A stretch of DNA of 64,000 bases. Source: Pelagibacterales bacterium SAG-MED29 (GTDB taxonomy: Bacteria > Pseudomonadota > Alphaproteobacteria > Pelagibacterales > Pelagibacteraceae). Position numbers and translations under genes: made by a program. Of the stretch, positions 25,167-35,829 are shown piece after piece. The stretch lies in the NCBI GenBank assembly GCA_014653815.1, contig JACWDZ010000003.1, positions 31,466-95,465 on the forward strand, written 5' to 3'. The notes beneath the pieces were generated by a model. It worked only from the letters and a program-made list of their open reading frames with translations, had not been told where the DNA came from and did not search any database. Within the stretch, counting starts at the first letter, position 1, and every line of letters starts with the position of its first letter.

Positions 25167-26729
25167 ATGTTAGAAAAGATTTTGAATAATCGTGCTATCG
25201 TATTGTATTTATTGCCTTTTTGTTTGGGTCTGTTGACTGTATTTTCTTTTCAACCATTTAATTTATCATTTATCAATTTTTTTTTACTACCAATTATTTT
25301 CTCTCTCATAGTTTATGTCAGAAAAAGATCAAAAAGCATTTATAGAAAAAAGCCTTATCGAAAAAATTTGTTTTTGATTGGTTTTTTATTTGGATTTGGT
25401 TTTTATTTGAGTGGAATTTTTTGGATAGCTTATTCTTTAACTTTTGATGATAACTTTAAATTTTTAATTCCGTTTGCAGTAATACTAGTACCTCTTTTTT
25501 TAAGTCTTTTTACAGGTTTAACTACTTTAATAATTGGTCAATTCTTAAGTTATAATTTTTCTTCACTGTTATTATTTTCAGGATCTTTTGCTTTATCAGA
25601 TTATATAAGAGGAAAAATTTTAACAGGTTTTCCTTGGAATCTTTGGAGTTATAGTTGGTCATGGCTTACTGAGGTTTTACAAATTCTTAATTTATCAGGA
25701 TTATTTGCTTTCAATCTTTTAGCTATAACAATTTTTTCTATACCAGCAGTCCTATTTTTTAAAATTAACTTAGGCAAGAAAATTTTAATAATAAGTTCTA
25801 CATTTTTTTTTATTTTTTCTATTTATATTTATGGAACTTTTTCTATTAACAAGAACAAAGGTTTACTAAATTATTTAGATAACAGTAAAAAAATTTATAC
25901 TAAAGTTATTTCCCCAAATTTTGAATTAAAATACAACTTATCTATAGATGAAGTAGAAAATAAATTAAAAAAACTAGTCAGATATAGTGATCCAGATCAA
26001 AAAAAAGCAACTTTATTTATTTGGCCTGAAGGTATTTTTACTGGATTTAATTATAATGAAATTTCCCAATTCAGTAATATCATAAGAGATAATTTTAATG
26101 AAAACCATCTTATTTTATTTGGAATTAATACAGTAGATAAAAACTCCGAAGAATATTTTAATAGCCTAGTTATTGTAGATAATAAATTTAAAATATTACA
26201 TCAATATAATAAAAAAAAATTAGTACCTTTTGGAGAATTTTTACCTTTTGAAAAATTTTTAAATAAATTAGGTTTAAAAAAAATTACACAAGGACACGGT
26301 TCTTTTTTAAAAGGGAAAATACAAGGAAATATTGTGCTTAATAATTTAAATATTCTGCCTTTGATCTGTTATGAAATCATTTTTCCAGAACTGACACAAC
26401 AAGCAAGCAGTAAAACTAATATGATAGTAAATATCTCTGAAGATGGATGGTTTGGTAATTCAATTGGCCCCCATCAACATTTTGCTAAAGCAATTTTTAG
26501 ATCTATTGAAAATGATTCATTTTTGGTCAGGTCAGCAAATAAAGGAATTAGTGCTATAATTAGTAATAAAGGAGAAATTATTAAAACATTAAATACCTAC
26601 GAGACTGGAAATATTGAGATGGATATTCCCTTATTAAAATCAGAGTATAAAAATAAAAATGATTTGATATTTTTTATTCTTTTATTTACATATCTATTTA
26701 TCTTTTTAATTTTTAAAAATAAAAACTAA
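25167..26729 (+). CDS. lnt: Apolipoprotein N-acyltransferase
   Basis: A 520-residue inner-membrane enzyme. Six or so membrane helices precede a nitrilase-fold periplasmic domain and a last helix anchors the C-terminus. The catalytic Glu-Lys-Cys are visible in [22 protein letters not shown] and [12 protein letters not shown]. It attaches the third acyl chain to lipoproteins, such as the lipoprotein at the left edge and the BON lipoprotein in this window. The start codon directly follows the ybeY stop; the stop overlaps metK by one base (TAATG). Confidence 0.96.
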   Translation: MLEKILNNRAIVLYLLPFCLGLLTVFSFQPFNLSFINFFLLPIIFSLIVYVRKRSKSIYRKKPYRKNLFLIGFLFGFGFYLSGIFWIAYSLTFDDNFKFLIPFAVILVPLFLSLFTGLTTLIIGQFLSYNFSSLLLFSGSFALSDYIRGKILTGFPWNLWSYSWSWLTEVLQILNLSGLFAFNLLAITIFSIPAVLFFKINLGKKILIISSTFFFIFSIYIYGTFSINKNKGLLNYLDNSKKIYTKVISPNFELKYNLSIDEVENKLKKLVRYSDPDQKKATLFIWPEGIFTGFNYNEISQFSNIIRDNFNENHLILFGINTVDKNSEEYFNSLVIVDNKFKILHQYNKKKLVPFGEFLPFEKFLNKLGLKKITQGHGSFLKGKIQGNIVLNNLNILPLICYEIIFPELTQQASSKTNMIVNISEDGWFGNSIGPHQHFAKAIFRSIENDSFLVRSANKGISAIISNKGEIIKTLNTYETGNIEMDIPLLKSEYKNKNDLIFFILLFTYLFIFLIFKNKN

Positions 26730-27892
26730 TGCACGATAATAAATATTTATTTACAAGCGAATCTGTTTCCGAAGGTCATCCAGATAAAGTCTGTGATAGG
26801 ATTTCAGATATGGTTGTGGATTCCTATTTATCTAAAGATCCTTTCTCTCGTGTGGCTTGTGAAACTCTTACAACAACTAACAAAGTTGTATTAGCCGGAG
26901 AGATTAGAGGGCCAAAAATAGAAAAAGATGAAATTATAAGCAAAGTTCAAGAATGCATAAAAGATATTGGTTATGATCAAGAAGGATTTAGTTGGAAAAC
27001 AGTTAATATAGAAACATTTTTACATGAACAGTCTGCTGATATAGCTATGGGCGTCGACTCTAAAGATAACAAAGATGAAGGTGCAGGTGATCAAGGAATT
27101 ATGTTTGGTTATGCATGCACAGAGACTGAGGAGTTAATGCCAGCTCCAATTCATTTTTCACATAAAATTTTAAGATTAATGGCAGAAGATAGAAAAAAAG
27201 GAATTTTAAAAGGAATAGAACCAGACTCTAAGAGTCAAGTAACGATGTTATATCAAGATAATAAACCAGTAAAAGTTACTTCAGTAGTAATTTCAACTCA
27301 ACATTCAAAAGATTTAAATCAAGAAAAAGTTAAAGATTTAGTTCTTCCATATATTAAAAAATCTATTCCAGAAAACTATGTTAAAGATTTAGATTCTAAA
27401 GAAGTATATATTAATCCAACTGGCCAATTTATAATTGGTGGACCAGATGGAGACACTGGTTTAACTGGCAGAAAAATAATTGTTGATACCTATGGAGGAG
27501 CAGCTCCACATGGAGGCGGAGCTTTTTCTGGGAAAGATCCAACGAAGGTAGATAGGTCAGCCGCTTATGCCGCAAGGTATTTAGCTAAAAATATTGTGTC
27601 TTCAGGTGCATCTAAAAAATGTTTAATTCAATTAGCTTATGCTATCGGAGTTTCAAAACCATTATCTATTTTTATAAAACTTGCAGAAGGGGATGAAAAT
27701 AAAGTTGATAGTGTAAAAAAAATTATTGACCAAAATTTTAATTTATCTCCAAGAGGAATTAGGGAAATGCTAAAATTAAATAACCCAATATATGAAATTA
27801 CCTCTGCTTACGGTCATTTTGGTAGAAAACCATCAAATAAAGGAGAATTTACTTGGGAAAAAACAGATAAAGCAAATTTATTTAAGTTGTAA
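26729..27892 (+). CDS. metK: S-adenosylmethionine synthetase
   Basis: A 387-residue MetK with [53 protein letters not shown] and [19 protein letters not shown] in the family order. It makes SAM from methionine and ATP and so supplies MiaB, RsmI, UbiE and other methylases; the SAH product goes to AhcY at the right end. It overlaps lnt by one base. The trmB gene that often follows metK in alphaproteobacteria is not here. No SAM-responsive leader is possible in front of it because there is no gap. Confidence 0.98.
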   Translation: MHDNKYLFTSESVSEGHPDKVCDRISDMVVDSYLSKDPFSRVACETLTTTNKVVLAGEIRGPKIEKDEIISKVQECIKDIGYDQEGFSWKTVNIETFLHEQSADIAMGVDSKDNKDEGAGDQGIMFGYACTETEELMPAPIHFSHKILRLMAEDRKKGILKGIEPDSKSQVTMLYQDNKPVKVTSVVISTQHSKDLNQEKVKDLVLPYIKKSIPENYVKDLDSKEVYINPTGQFIIGGPDGDTGLTGRKIIVDTYGGAAPHGGGAFSGKDPTKVDRSAAYAARYLAKNIVSSGASKKCLIQLAYAIGVSKPLSIFIKLAEGDENKVDSVKKIIDQNFNLSPRGIREMLKLNNPIYEITSAYGHFGRKPSNKGEFTWEKTDKANLFKL

Positions 27893-27945
27893 TCTTGAAA
27901 AAACCATAATTTTCAATTAAAAAAACTATATAACTGGAGAATATC

Positions 27946-27972
27946 AAAATGGGCTTTAGCCCATTTTTTTTT
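27946..27972 (+). terminator. Terminator or attenuator hairpin in the nusA leader
   Basis: AAAATGGGC (27946-27954), loop TTTA, GCCCATTTT (27959-27967), then T to 27972. It is a 9-bp stem with four central G/C pairs and a continuous T run, a convincing intrinsic terminator. It comes 54 bases after the metK stop and ends one base before the AGGAG ribosome-binding site (27973-27977) of nusA. There is no room for a promoter between hairpin and nusA, so it either only partly ends the metK transcript or works as an attenuator in the nusA leader. A weak TATAAC -10 box lies at 27929-27934. Confidence 0.85.
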
Positions 27973-27986
27973 AGGAGAATTAAAAA

Positions 27987-29537
27987 ATGTTAAATAGAGG
28001 ATTAGATAAATTAGAGCTTTTAAGAATTGTAGAAGCAGTTGCTAACGAAAAATCAATTGATAAAGAACTCGTTATAGGCTCAATGGAAAGTGCAATTCAA
28101 AAAGCTGCTTTAACTAAATTTGGAAACGATAATAATATTGAAGTATTAATTGACAGAGAAAGCGGTGATATTAAAATTCAAAAAGTTTTAGATATAGTAG
28201 AAAATGTTGAAGATCCTTCTAAAGAAATTAATTTAAATGATGCAAAAAAGATTGATTCTAAAAATAATGATCTAAAAATTGGCGATAAAATTTACGAGGA
28301 ACTACCACAAGTTGACTTTGGAAGAATTGCAGCACAAAGTGCTAAACAAGTGATTAGCGCTAGAGTGCGTGAAGCTGAAAAAAATAGACAATATGAAGAC
28401 TTTATAGACAAACAGGGTCAAATTCTAAGTGGAATTATTAAGCGATTAGAATATGGAAATGTTATTATTGACTTAGGAAAAGCTGAGGGCGTTATTAAAA
28501 AAGATGAACTTATTCCAAGAGAAATTTTAAAAAATGGTGATAGAGTAAAAGCTTATTGTTATGAAGTTAAGAAAGAACTAAAAGGTCATCAAATATTTTT
28601 ATCGAGAGCACACCCTCAATTTTTGGCTAGATTATTTTTTCAAGAAGTTCCAGAAATTTATGAAGGAACTATAGAAATTAAAGCTATTGCAAGAGATCCT
28701 GGGAGTAGAGCTAAAATTTGCGTATATTCTAAAGACTCTTCTATTGATCCAGTTGGAGCATGTGTAGGAATGAGAGGAAGCAGGGTTCAAACAATAGTTA
28801 ATGAATTACATGGTGAAAAAATTGATATAATTAAGTGGACAGAAGATCTTCCAACTTTAATTTCTGAGTCTCTTTCACCAGCAGAAATACAAAAAGTTTT
28901 AATTGATCAAGATAATAAGAGAATAGATATTATTTTAACCGAAGATAATTTAAGTAAAGCAATTGGTCGTAGAGGTCAGAACGTAAGATTAGCATCTAAA
29001 TTAATAAATTATGAAATCGATATTTTAACAGACAAAGAAGACTCAGAAAGAAGACAAGCTGAATTTAAAGATAAAACTGAAACATTAATCAAAAATTTAG
29101 AAGTTGATGAGACATTAGGGCAGCTTTTGGTGTCAGAAGGATTTACAAGCATTGAAGACATTGTTCAATCAACACCGGAAGATATTTCAAAAATAGATGC
29201 AATTGATGAAGAGACAGCAAAAGAACTAATCAATAGATCGAAAGAAACATTGGTTAAAGAAAAAGAGGAAGTTGCTCAAAAATTAAAAGAGCTGGGTGTA
29301 GAAGAGTCATTAATAGGTCTAAAAGGCATGACGCAGGGAATGCTTGTAATTTTAGGTCAAAAAAATATAAAAAAATTGAACGATTTTGCTGACTTGTCAT
29401 CAGACGAATTAATAGGTGGTTTTGATGAAGTTAAAGGAAAAAAGATTAGGATTGAAGGATATTTAGAAGAATTTTCTTTATCTAGAAAAGAAGCTGATCA
29501 ATTAATTATGTCAGCTAGAGAGATTGCTTACAAGTAA
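27987..29537 (+). CDS. nusA: Transcription termination/antitermination factor NusA
   Basis: A 516-residue NusA: the RNA-polymerase-binding N-terminal domain, an S1 domain (residues about 137-200), two KH domains with GACVGMRGSRVQ and KAIGRRGQNVRLA, and C-terminal helix-hairpin-helix repeats (about 360-510). It slows or stimulates pausing and termination and joins antitermination complexes on rRNA operons. AGGAG sits 9 bases before the ATG and directly behind a terminator hairpin. The rimP gene that nearly always precedes nusA is missing, and the small ylxR gene that normally follows it is absent as well. Confidence 0.98.
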   Translation: MLNRGLDKLELLRIVEAVANEKSIDKELVIGSMESAIQKAALTKFGNDNNIEVLIDRESGDIKIQKVLDIVENVEDPSKEINLNDAKKIDSKNNDLKIGDKIYEELPQVDFGRIAAQSAKQVISARVREAEKNRQYEDFIDKQGQILSGIIKRLEYGNVIIDLGKAEGVIKKDELIPREILKNGDRVKAYCYEVKKELKGHQIFLSRAHPQFLARLFFQEVPEIYEGTIEIKAIARDPGSRAKICVYSKDSSIDPVGACVGMRGSRVQTIVNELHGEKIDIIKWTEDLPTLISESLSPAEIQKVLIDQDNKRIDIILTEDNLSKAIGRRGQNVRLASKLINYEIDILTDKEDSERRQAEFKDKTETLIKNLEVDETLGQLLVSEGFTSIEDIVQSTPEDISKIDAIDEETAKELINRSKETLVKEKEEVAQKLKELGVEESLIGLKGMTQGMLVILGQKNIKKLNDFADLSSDELIGGFDEVKGKKIRIEGYLEEFSLSRKEADQLIMSAREIAYK

Positions 29538-29541
29538 TGTT

Positions 29542-31737
29542 ATGGAAAAAAAAGATAAAAAAAAGACACTTACTATTTCATCAAATTTAAAAAAAAAAAT
29601 TGATACAAGTTCTATAAGCGCAGATGGAAAAAAATCTTTCTCAGTAGATAAAAAAAAGTCTTTTAAAGGTAACAAAAACATTAATAGAATCGCTCAATCT
29701 TTTGGTAAGACCAATAATCTGGATACAAGGGATATAAAAAAGAAAAATTATGCTAGAAAATTTATTGAACAACAAGCTACTAAAGCTTTTATAAAAAAAA
29801 CAGATAAACCAACTGGAAAAAACAAATTAAAATTAAAAAATCCAATAGATAAAAAAGACTTTAAATTAACAGTTTCTAGAGCTTTAAATGTTGAAGAAAT
29901 TGAGATTAAACAAAGAAGTTTAGCTTCTGTTAAGAGAGCTAGGTTAAAAGAGAAAAAAAATAAACCAGAGAATGAAGAAAAGAAAGAATTCAAAAAAGTA
30001 ATTAGAGATGTAAAAATACCTGAACAAATTACTATACAAGAACTTTCAAATCGAATGGCAGAAAAATCTAGTGATATCATTAAATTCTTATTTAACATGA
30101 AAGTAATAGCAACTATTAATCATAATATTGATAAAGATACTGCGGAATATATTGTTAAAGAATTTGGACACAAACCAATATTAGAAGATCAACCAACATT
30201 GGAGACAAATAAGGTTAAAGAAAAATTAGAAGGAGATATACAAAATAGAGCACCAGTAGTTACAATTATGGGACATGTTGATCATGGAAAAACTTCTTTA
30301 TTAGATTCTTTAAGAGATTCAAATGTGGTTTCAGGAGAACACGGCGGTATTACTCAACATATTGGAGCTTATCAAGTTATAGCAGAAGACAATAAAGTTA
30401 TTACTTTTATTGACACTCCTGGCCATGCGGCTTTTACTGAGATGCGTGCTCGTGGATCAAAAATTACTGACATTGTAGTCCTAGTAGTTGCAGCTGATGA
30501 CGGGATCAAGCCACAAACTGTTGAAGCAATTAAGCACGCTAAAGCGGCAAAAGTTCCTATAATAGTTGCAATTAATAAATGTGATTTACCTGAAAAAAAT
30601 ATAAGTAAAATTAAAAATGAAATGATGCAATACGAGTTAATTGCTGAAGATCTAAGCGGAGATACTTTATTTGTAGAAGTATCAGCATTAAAAAAAATTA
30701 ATTTAGATAAACTTAAAGAAAACATTTTATTACAATCAGAAATTTTGGATTTAAAAGCTTCATTTTCTGGACAAGCCAAGGGTATTGTCATCGAGTCTAA
30801 AATAGACAAAGGGAAAGGACCAGTGTCTACAGTTTTAATTAGTAATGGAAAATTAAAAAGAGGAGACTATTTTATTTGTGGAGATACATGGGGAAAGATT
30901 AGAGCGATGATAAATTATGAAGGTAAAAATATTGATGAGGCATTACCTTCTATGCCAGTTGAAATACTGGGAATGAATAGCTCAGCTTTTGCAGGAGCAG
31001 AATTTTTGGTCACGAAAGACGAAGATGAAGCCAAAGAAATGGCAGAATATAAAAAAAATAATTTTGTTCAGAACAAAGTTCTAGCTAAAGACAAAGCGAC
31101 ACTTTTTGACTCTACAAAAGACAAAGATGAATTAAATATTATTATTAAATCAGATGTTCAAGGATCAAGTGAAGCATTAAAAATGGCAATTAATAAAATC
31201 AAGCATGAAGAAGTTGAAGCTAAAATCATTTTATCTGACATTGGAATGATAAATGAAACCGATGTTTCATTAGCTAAGGCATCGAATGCGATATTGATTG
31301 GTTTTAATGTTAAACCTAACAGAGAAGCTAAAAAATTAGCAGAAGAGCAAAAAATTGATATTAAATATTTCAATATAATTTATGAAGCACTTGAGTATGT
31401 TGAAAAATCTTTATCAGGTTTGTTAGAACCAGATGTAAAAGAAACAGTTTTAGGTTCCGCTGAGATTCAAAAAATATTTAAAGTATCTAATGCAGGTAAA
31501 ATTGCAGGATCAAAAGTTATTAATGGAGAGATTAAAAGCAAATCTAAAGCAAGAATTATAAGAGATGGTGTCGTTGTATATAGTGGTGAGATTCAAAGTA
31601 TTTATAGAGAAAAAAATCAAGTTAAGGAAGTTGGCACAGGACTTGAGTGTGGAATTAGCATTAAAGATTTTATTGATTTTAAAGAAAAAGATGTAATCGA
31701 GTCATATCAAGCAGAAAAAATTCAAAGGTCAATATAA
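29542..31737 (+). CDS. infB: Translation initiation factor IF-2
   Basis: About 731 residues. I choose the ATG at 29542 (MEKKDKKKTLTIS), four bases after the nusA stop; an in-frame TTG at 29524 would lie inside nusA. A lysine-rich N-terminal region precedes the IF2_N domain (TIQELSNRMAEKSSDIIKF) and the GTPase with GHVDHGKTSLLD, IDTPGHAAF and NKCD. It places initiator tRNA on the ribosome. It overlaps the rbfA start by one base. The N-terminal region is short compared with most alphaproteobacterial IF-2, in keeping with a streamlined genome. Confidence 0.98.
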   Translation: MEKKDKKKTLTISSNLKKKIDTSSISADGKKSFSVDKKKSFKGNKNINRIAQSFGKTNNLDTRDIKKKNYARKFIEQQATKAFIKKTDKPTGKNKLKLKNPIDKKDFKLTVSRALNVEEIEIKQRSLASVKRARLKEKKNKPENEEKKEFKKVIRDVKIPEQITIQELSNRMAEKSSDIIKFLFNMKVIATINHNIDKDTAEYIVKEFGHKPILEDQPTLETNKVKEKLEGDIQNRAPVVTIMGHVDHGKTSLLDSLRDSNVVSGEHGGITQHIGAYQVIAEDNKVITFIDTPGHAAFTEMRARGSKITDIVVLVVAADDGIKPQTVEAIKHAKAAKVPIIVAINKCDLPEKNISKIKNEMMQYELIAEDLSGDTLFVEVSALKKINLDKLKENILLQSEILDLKASFSGQAKGIVIESKIDKGKGPVSTVLISNGKLKRGDYFICGDTWGKIRAMINYEGKNIDEALPSMPVEILGMNSSAFAGAEFLVTKDEDEAKEMAEYKKNNFVQNKVLAKDKATLFDSTKDKDELNIIIKSDVQGSSEALKMAINKIKHEEVEAKIILSDIGMINETDVSLAKASNAILIGFNVKPNREAKKLAEEQKIDIKYFNIIYEALEYVEKSLSGLLEPDVKETVLGSAEIQKIFKVSNAGKIAGSKVINGEIKSKSKARIIRDGVVVYSGEIQSIYREKNQVKEVGTGLECGISIKDFIDFKEKDVIESYQAEKIQRSI

Positions 31738-32135
31738 TGGGAAATCAAACATCGCAAAGAGCTTTTAGCCAAAGACAATTAAGAGTTGGGGAGCTGGTTA
31801 AACAAAACTTAGGTGAGTTATTTATTAGAAATGAAGCTAAAATTCCATCGATTAATTCGAAACTAATTACTGTAACTGAGGTTAGAATGACTCCTGACTT
31901 AAAAACAGCCAGAGTTTATGTAATACCTTTAGGTGGTGTAGACACGAAAGAAACAGTTAGAGTCTTGACGGAATACTCTCATCTTGTTAGAAAAGCGCTA
32001 TCTAAAAGGTTAGATATTAAGTTTCTTCCTAAACTTACATTTGTTGAAGATAACTCATTTGAATATGCTGAAAAGATCGAAAAGATTATAAAAAAAATTA
32101 AAATACATGACACAGAAAAAAAAAGATACAATTAA
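31737..32135 (+). CDS. rbfA: Ribosome-binding factor A
   Basis: A 132-residue KH-fold protein: RQLRVGELVKQNLGELF, VTEVRMTPDLKTARVYVIPL and FLPKLTFVEDNSFEYAEKIEKII are the family blocks. It helps mature the 5' end of 16S rRNA in the small subunit. It starts within the infB stop and overlaps the rpsO start by 29 bases. The truB gene that commonly separates rbfA from rpsO is missing, and the overlap suggests the two ends were fused by deletion. Confidence 0.95.
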   Translation: MGNQTSQRAFSQRQLRVGELVKQNLGELFIRNEAKIPSINSKLITVTEVRMTPDLKTARVYVIPLGGVDTKETVRVLTEYSHLVRKALSKRLDIKFLPKLTFVEDNSFEYAEKIEKIIKKIKIHDTEKKRYN

Positions 32136-32367
32136 ATCACTAGCAATTCATAGTAAGGACGTAGGATCCACAGAAATACAGATTGGGTTATTAACTGATA
32201 AAATTTTTAAACTATCAGAACATTTTAAAAGTGCGAAAAAAGATAAACATTCCTCAGTAGGTTTAGCAAAATCTGTAAATAAAAGAAAAAAACTTTTAGC
32301 TTATCTTAAAAAGAAAAATTCAGATTCATATAAAAAAGTAATAAAACAATTAAATTTAAGGAAATAA
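32107..32367 (+). CDS. rpsO: Ribosomal protein uS15
   Basis: An 86-residue S15 with [21 protein letters not shown] and [14 protein letters not shown]. It binds the 16S rRNA three-way junction and seeds the platform of the small subunit. The ATG at 32107 lies 29 bases inside rbfA; the sequence upstream of the conserved part matches the normal S15 length, so this start is credible. The gene abuts pnp with one-base overlap (TAATG), the universal rpsO-pnp pair. Confidence 0.97.
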   Translation: MTQKKKDTIKSLAIHSKDVGSTEIQIGLLTDKIFKLSEHFKSAKKDKHSSVGLAKSVNKRKKLLAYLKKKNSDSYKKVIKQLNLRK

Positions 32368-34439
32368 TGTTCAAAATTCATAAAGAAGAAATTAAGATAA
32401 ACGGAAAAAAAATAACTTTAGAAACCGGAAAAATTGCAAGACAAGCAGATGGAGCGATCATTGCAACATGCGGTGAAACAGTGGTAATAGCAACTGCTGT
32501 TGGAGCTAAAAATTTGAAAGATGGACAAGATTATTTTCCATTATCTGTAAATTATCAAGAAAAATACTACGCTGCAGGAAAGATACCTGGAGGATATTTT
32601 AAAAGGGAAGCAAGACCAACCGAAGCAGAAACTTTAATTTCTAGATTAATTGACAGACCAATTAGACCACTATTTCCATCAAGTTTTATGAATGAGGTGC
32701 AATTATTACCTACAGTTCTATCTTACGATGGAGAAAATCAACCAGATGTTCTATCTATAATTGCTTCATCGGCAGCTTTAGCTATATCAGGACTTCCATT
32801 TCAAGGTCCAATTGCTGCTAGCAGAGTTGGTTATAAAGATGGAAAATATATACTAAATCCATCACCAACAGAATTACAAGACTCTGAATTAGATTTAGTT
32901 GTGGCTGGGACAAAAGATGCAGTTTTAATGGTAGAATCAGAGACATCAGGATTAACAGAGAAGGTAATGCTAGATGCAGTAAAATTTGGACATGAAAATT
33001 TTATTCCAATTATTAAAGCAATTGAAGCTTTAGCTAAAAAAGCAGGAAAACCGAAATGGGAAATCGAAGAAATAGATCATTCAAATGTTAAAAAGAAAAT
33101 TGTTAGCACTTTTGAAAAAGATTTGAGAAAAGCGTTTAAGGAAATTGATAAAAAGAAAAGATCAACTGCTATTTCAGAAATAGACAGTAAATGTAAAGAG
33201 ATGTTCGCAGAAGATGAGAACGTTACAGAAAATCAAGCAATGGCACAATTAAAGTCCCTTGAAAAAGATATTGTCAGAACAGAAATTTTAAAAGATAAAA
33301 AAAGAATTGATGGCAGAGGTCTTGCAGATGTAAGACAGATTAAATGTGAAGTAGGTGTGCTACCAAGAACACACGGATCAGCTTTATTTACAAGAGGCGA
33401 AACTCAAGCTTTGGTAGTTACTACCTTAGGCATGTCAGATGATGAACAAAGATTGGAAAGCCTTGATGGCATGCACAGATCAAACTTTATGCTTCATTAT
33501 AATTTTCCTCCATTTTCAGTAGGTGAATGTGGAAGAATAGGCACCGGTAGAAGAGAAATTGGTCACGGTAAATTGGCTTGGAGAGCTATTAATTCATCTT
33601 TACCAAAAAAAGAGAATTTTCCTTATACTTTAAGAGTTGTTTCAGAAATTACTGAATCAAATGGATCATCTTCTATGGCAACAGTTTGTGGAACTTCTTT
33701 ATCTTTAATGGACGCAGGAGTGCCCATAAAAGAACCAGTAGCTGGTATAGCTATGGGCTTGATTAAAGAAGGTGATAAATTTTCCGTGTTATCAGATATT
33801 TTAGGGGACGAAGATCATTTAGGCGATATGGACTTTAAAGTAGCTGGAACTAAAGACGGCATAACATCTCTTCAAATGGATATTAAGATTACAGGAATTA
33901 CGTTTGAAATTATGGAAAAAGCTTTGGAACAAGCTAAAACTGGAAGACAACATATTTTGGGAGAGATGAACAAAGCTATAAAATCATCAAGAAAAGAATT
34001 TTCGAAACACACACCTAAGATGGAAACAATAAAAGTTGATAAAAAAGATATTGCTACAGTTATAGGTAAAGGGGGAGCAACTATTAGAGAGATAGTTGAG
34101 ACTTCAGGTGCAAAAGTAGATGTAAAAGATACAGGGGAAGTTACAGTTGCTGCTCCTGATGAAGAGTCAAGAAATAAAGCAATAGAATTTGTAAAAAGTC
34201 TCATAGCCAAACCTGAAATGGGAAAAATTTATAAAGGCAAAGTTGTTAAGATAATGGAATTCGGAGCTTTTGTGAACTTTTTAGGTAAGCAAGATGGTCT
34301 AGTTCATATTTCCGAACTTGCAGCCAAAAGGGTTGCTAAAGTTGGCGATGTTGTCAAAGAAGGTGATGAAGTTTCCGTAAAAGTCGTGGGTTTTGATAGA
34401 GGTAAAGTAAAATTATCTATTAAACAAGCAGTAGCTTAG
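32367..34439 (+). CDS. pnp: Polynucleotide phosphorylase
   Basis: A 690-residue PNPase: two RNase PH-like cores (the first around 1-220, the second with [16 protein letters not shown] and [21 protein letters not shown]), a helical linker, a KH domain with [15 protein letters not shown] and a C-terminal S1 domain with [16 protein letters not shown] and [10 protein letters not shown]. It degrades RNA 3' to 5' using phosphate. It closes the metK/nusA-infB-pnp run and converges with a minus-strand gene four bases later, with no terminator visible between. Confidence 0.98.
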   Translation: MFKIHKEEIKINGKKITLETGKIARQADGAIIATCGETVVIATAVGAKNLKDGQDYFPLSVNYQEKYYAAGKIPGGYFKREARPTEAETLISRLIDRPIRPLFPSSFMNEVQLLPTVLSYDGENQPDVLSIIASSAALAISGLPFQGPIAASRVGYKDGKYILNPSPTELQDSELDLVVAGTKDAVLMVESETSGLTEKVMLDAVKFGHENFIPIIKAIEALAKKAGKPKWEIEEIDHSNVKKKIVSTFEKDLRKAFKEIDKKKRSTAISEIDSKCKEMFAEDENVTENQAMAQLKSLEKDIVRTEILKDKKRIDGRGLADVRQIKCEVGVLPRTHGSALFTRGETQALVVTTLGMSDDEQRLESLDGMHRSNFMLHYNFPPFSVGECGRIGTGRREIGHGKLAWRAINSSLPKKENFPYTLRVVSEITESNGSSSMATVCGTSLSLMDAGVPIKEPVAGIAMGLIKEGDKFSVLSDILGDEDHLGDMDFKVAGTKDGITSLQMDIKITGITFEIMEKALEQAKTGRQHILGEMNKAIKSSRKEFSKHTPKMETIKVDKKDIATVIGKGGATIREIVETSGAKVDVKDTGEVTVAAPDEESRNKAIEFVKSLIAKPEMGKIYKGKVVKIMEFGAFVNFLGKQDGLVHISELAAKRVAKVGDVVKEGDEVSVKVVGFDRGKVKLSIKQAVA

Positions 34440-34443
34440 AATT

Positions 34444-34959
34444 TTAAATTTTATATTCAAAATTTTGCGTTTTTTCATTAACTTGGAGTTCAACGGCTCC
34501 GTTATGTAAATGAAAATTTCTAGCCATTTCAGTTAAGGGCGATAAAGTAATCAATCTATTTAAATGATTTGATTTTTTAATTTTTTTAAATACTTCTTTA
34601 ACAATTAGTTTTCCTCCACCTTTTTTTTTAGACCATACTGTATAGGCAATGGCTATTCTCCCTACTTTTCGATCTCTTAAAGTACTTTGTAAATGTGCAT
34701 CTTTAGTCATTAAGTCTAGTTCTTCAACTGTCTTTGGAATATCATTTGTAAACCCAAAGCACATAATTGCACAAATTTCTTTTTTATATTTAACTCCGTA
34801 GATTTTACGTCCATATTCAGTTCTAAATTTAATATCAAGCTCTGGTCTCACAGGATCTTCACCAACATTACATGTTTGAAGCTCGACTAATTCAGCTCCT
34901 TTGATCCAATCAAAAAAGATATCTAATTTTTTTTTTAATTTTAAATTGAATTTTTCCAT
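34444..34959 (-). CDS. Putative GNAT-fold protein of unknown role
   Basis: A 171-residue protein. LRDRKVGRIAIAYTVWSKKKGGGKLIVKEVF followed by RLITLSPLTEMARNFHLHNGAVEL resembles the acetyl-CoA loop and last strands of the GNAT family, although the GNAT signature (Q/R-x-x-G-x-G/A) is only roughly matched by KKKGGGK. The first 70 residues (ELVELQTCNVGEDPVRPELDIKFRTEYGRKIYGV) are not familiar. I cannot state a substrate. It is a single minus-strand gene between pnp and fabI, 84 bases from the latter, and converges on pnp. Confidence 0.6.
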   Translation of the reverse strand: MEKFNLKLKKKLDIFFDWIKGAELVELQTCNVGEDPVRPELDIKFRTEYGRKIYGVKYKKEICAIMCFGFTNDIPKTVEELDLMTKDAHLQSTLRDRKVGRIAIAYTVWSKKKGGGKLIVKEVFKKIKKSNHLNRLITLSPLTEMARNFHLHNGAVELQVNEKTQNFEYKI

Positions 34960-35043
34960 TTTTTTTCTATTAAAATTTAATAAAGTTTTTATTCTTAATT
35001 TGTAATTGTTAAGATTTTAATTCAGATATGCATTTTTTGCAGA

Positions 35044-35829
35044 CTAAGAAATATTTTTGGGATCAGGCATCCCCACTTTGTTATAACCAGCATCAACATA
35101 ATGAATTTCTCCTGTAACTCCAGCTGCTAGATCACTCAATAGATATAAAGCTGAATTCCCTACGTCATTAATATCTACATTCCTTTTTAAAAAGGAATGA
35201 TTTTCATTCCATTTGTATAAAAACTTTGCATCTCCTATAGCTGAAGCTGCGAGGGTTTTAATAGGCCCAGCACTGATAGCATTAACTCTAATTCCTTTAG
35301 AACCGAGATCTCTTGCAAGGTATTTTACGCTTGCTTCAAGCGCTGATTTACAAACACCCATCACATTGTAGTTTGGAATAGCTTTAGTAGACTCGTACGT
35401 TAAAGTTAGCATACTTCCATCTTTTTTCATTATTTTTGAGGCCTCTTTAGCAACCTCAGTAAAGGAAAAACACGATACTAACATGCTTTTTAAAAAATTT
35501 TCTCTTGTTGTATTTAGATATTCTCCAGATAGTTCTGATTTATCCGAGAAAGCAACAGCGTGAACTACAAAATCAATCTGTCCCCACTTAGTCTTTATAT
35601 CCTCAAAAAGCTTAATGACTTCTTCTTTGTTTTCTACATTACAGCTCAGTGTAAATTCAGAATTTAAAGATTTAGCTAATGGTACCACTCTTTTTTTTAA
35701 CGCGTCTCCAAGATAAGTAAATGCTAATTCTGCCCCCGCTTCAGCAAGTTTTTGTGATATTCCCCAAGCAATTGATCGCTCATTGGCGACACCCATAATC
35801 AATCCTTTTTTACCTTTAACCAAACTCAT
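35044..35829 (-). CDS. fabI: Enoyl-ACP reductase FabI
   Basis: A 261-residue short-chain-dehydrogenase-type enzyme. GKKGLIMGVANERSIAWGIS is the nucleotide-binding start typical of FabI, VHAVAFSDKSELSGEYLNT and MLTLTYESTKAIPNYNVMGVCKSALEASV carry the Tyr-x6-Lys active site, and ISAGPIKTLAASAI the last block. It catalyses the final reduction of each fatty acid elongation cycle. It directly follows fabB (its start is next to the fabB stop) in a fabA-fabB-fabI operon transcribed from the region shared with irr. Confidence 0.97.
   Translation of the reverse strand: MSLVKGKKGLIMGVANERSIAWGISQKLAEAGAELAFTYLGDALKKRVVPLAKSLNSEFTLSCNVENKEEVIKLFEDIKTKWGQIDFVVHAVAFSDKSELSGEYLNTTRENFLKSMLVSCFSFTEVAKEASKIMKKDGSMLTLTYESTKAIPNYNVMGVCKSALEASVKYLARDLGSKGIRVNAISAGPIKTLAASAIGDAKFLYKWNENHSFLKRNVDINDVGNSALYLLSDLAAGVTGEIHYVDAGYNKVGMPDPKNIS

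Noticed and set aside
26700..26729. SAM riboswitch upstream of metK
   Set aside because: metK starts within the stop codon of lnt, so there is no leader; nothing resembling a SAM aptamer precedes it.
30372..30809. 145-codon minus-strand frame antisense to infB
   Set aside because: It lies wholly inside the IF-2 GTPase domain, has no upstream signals and only mirrors conserved codons.
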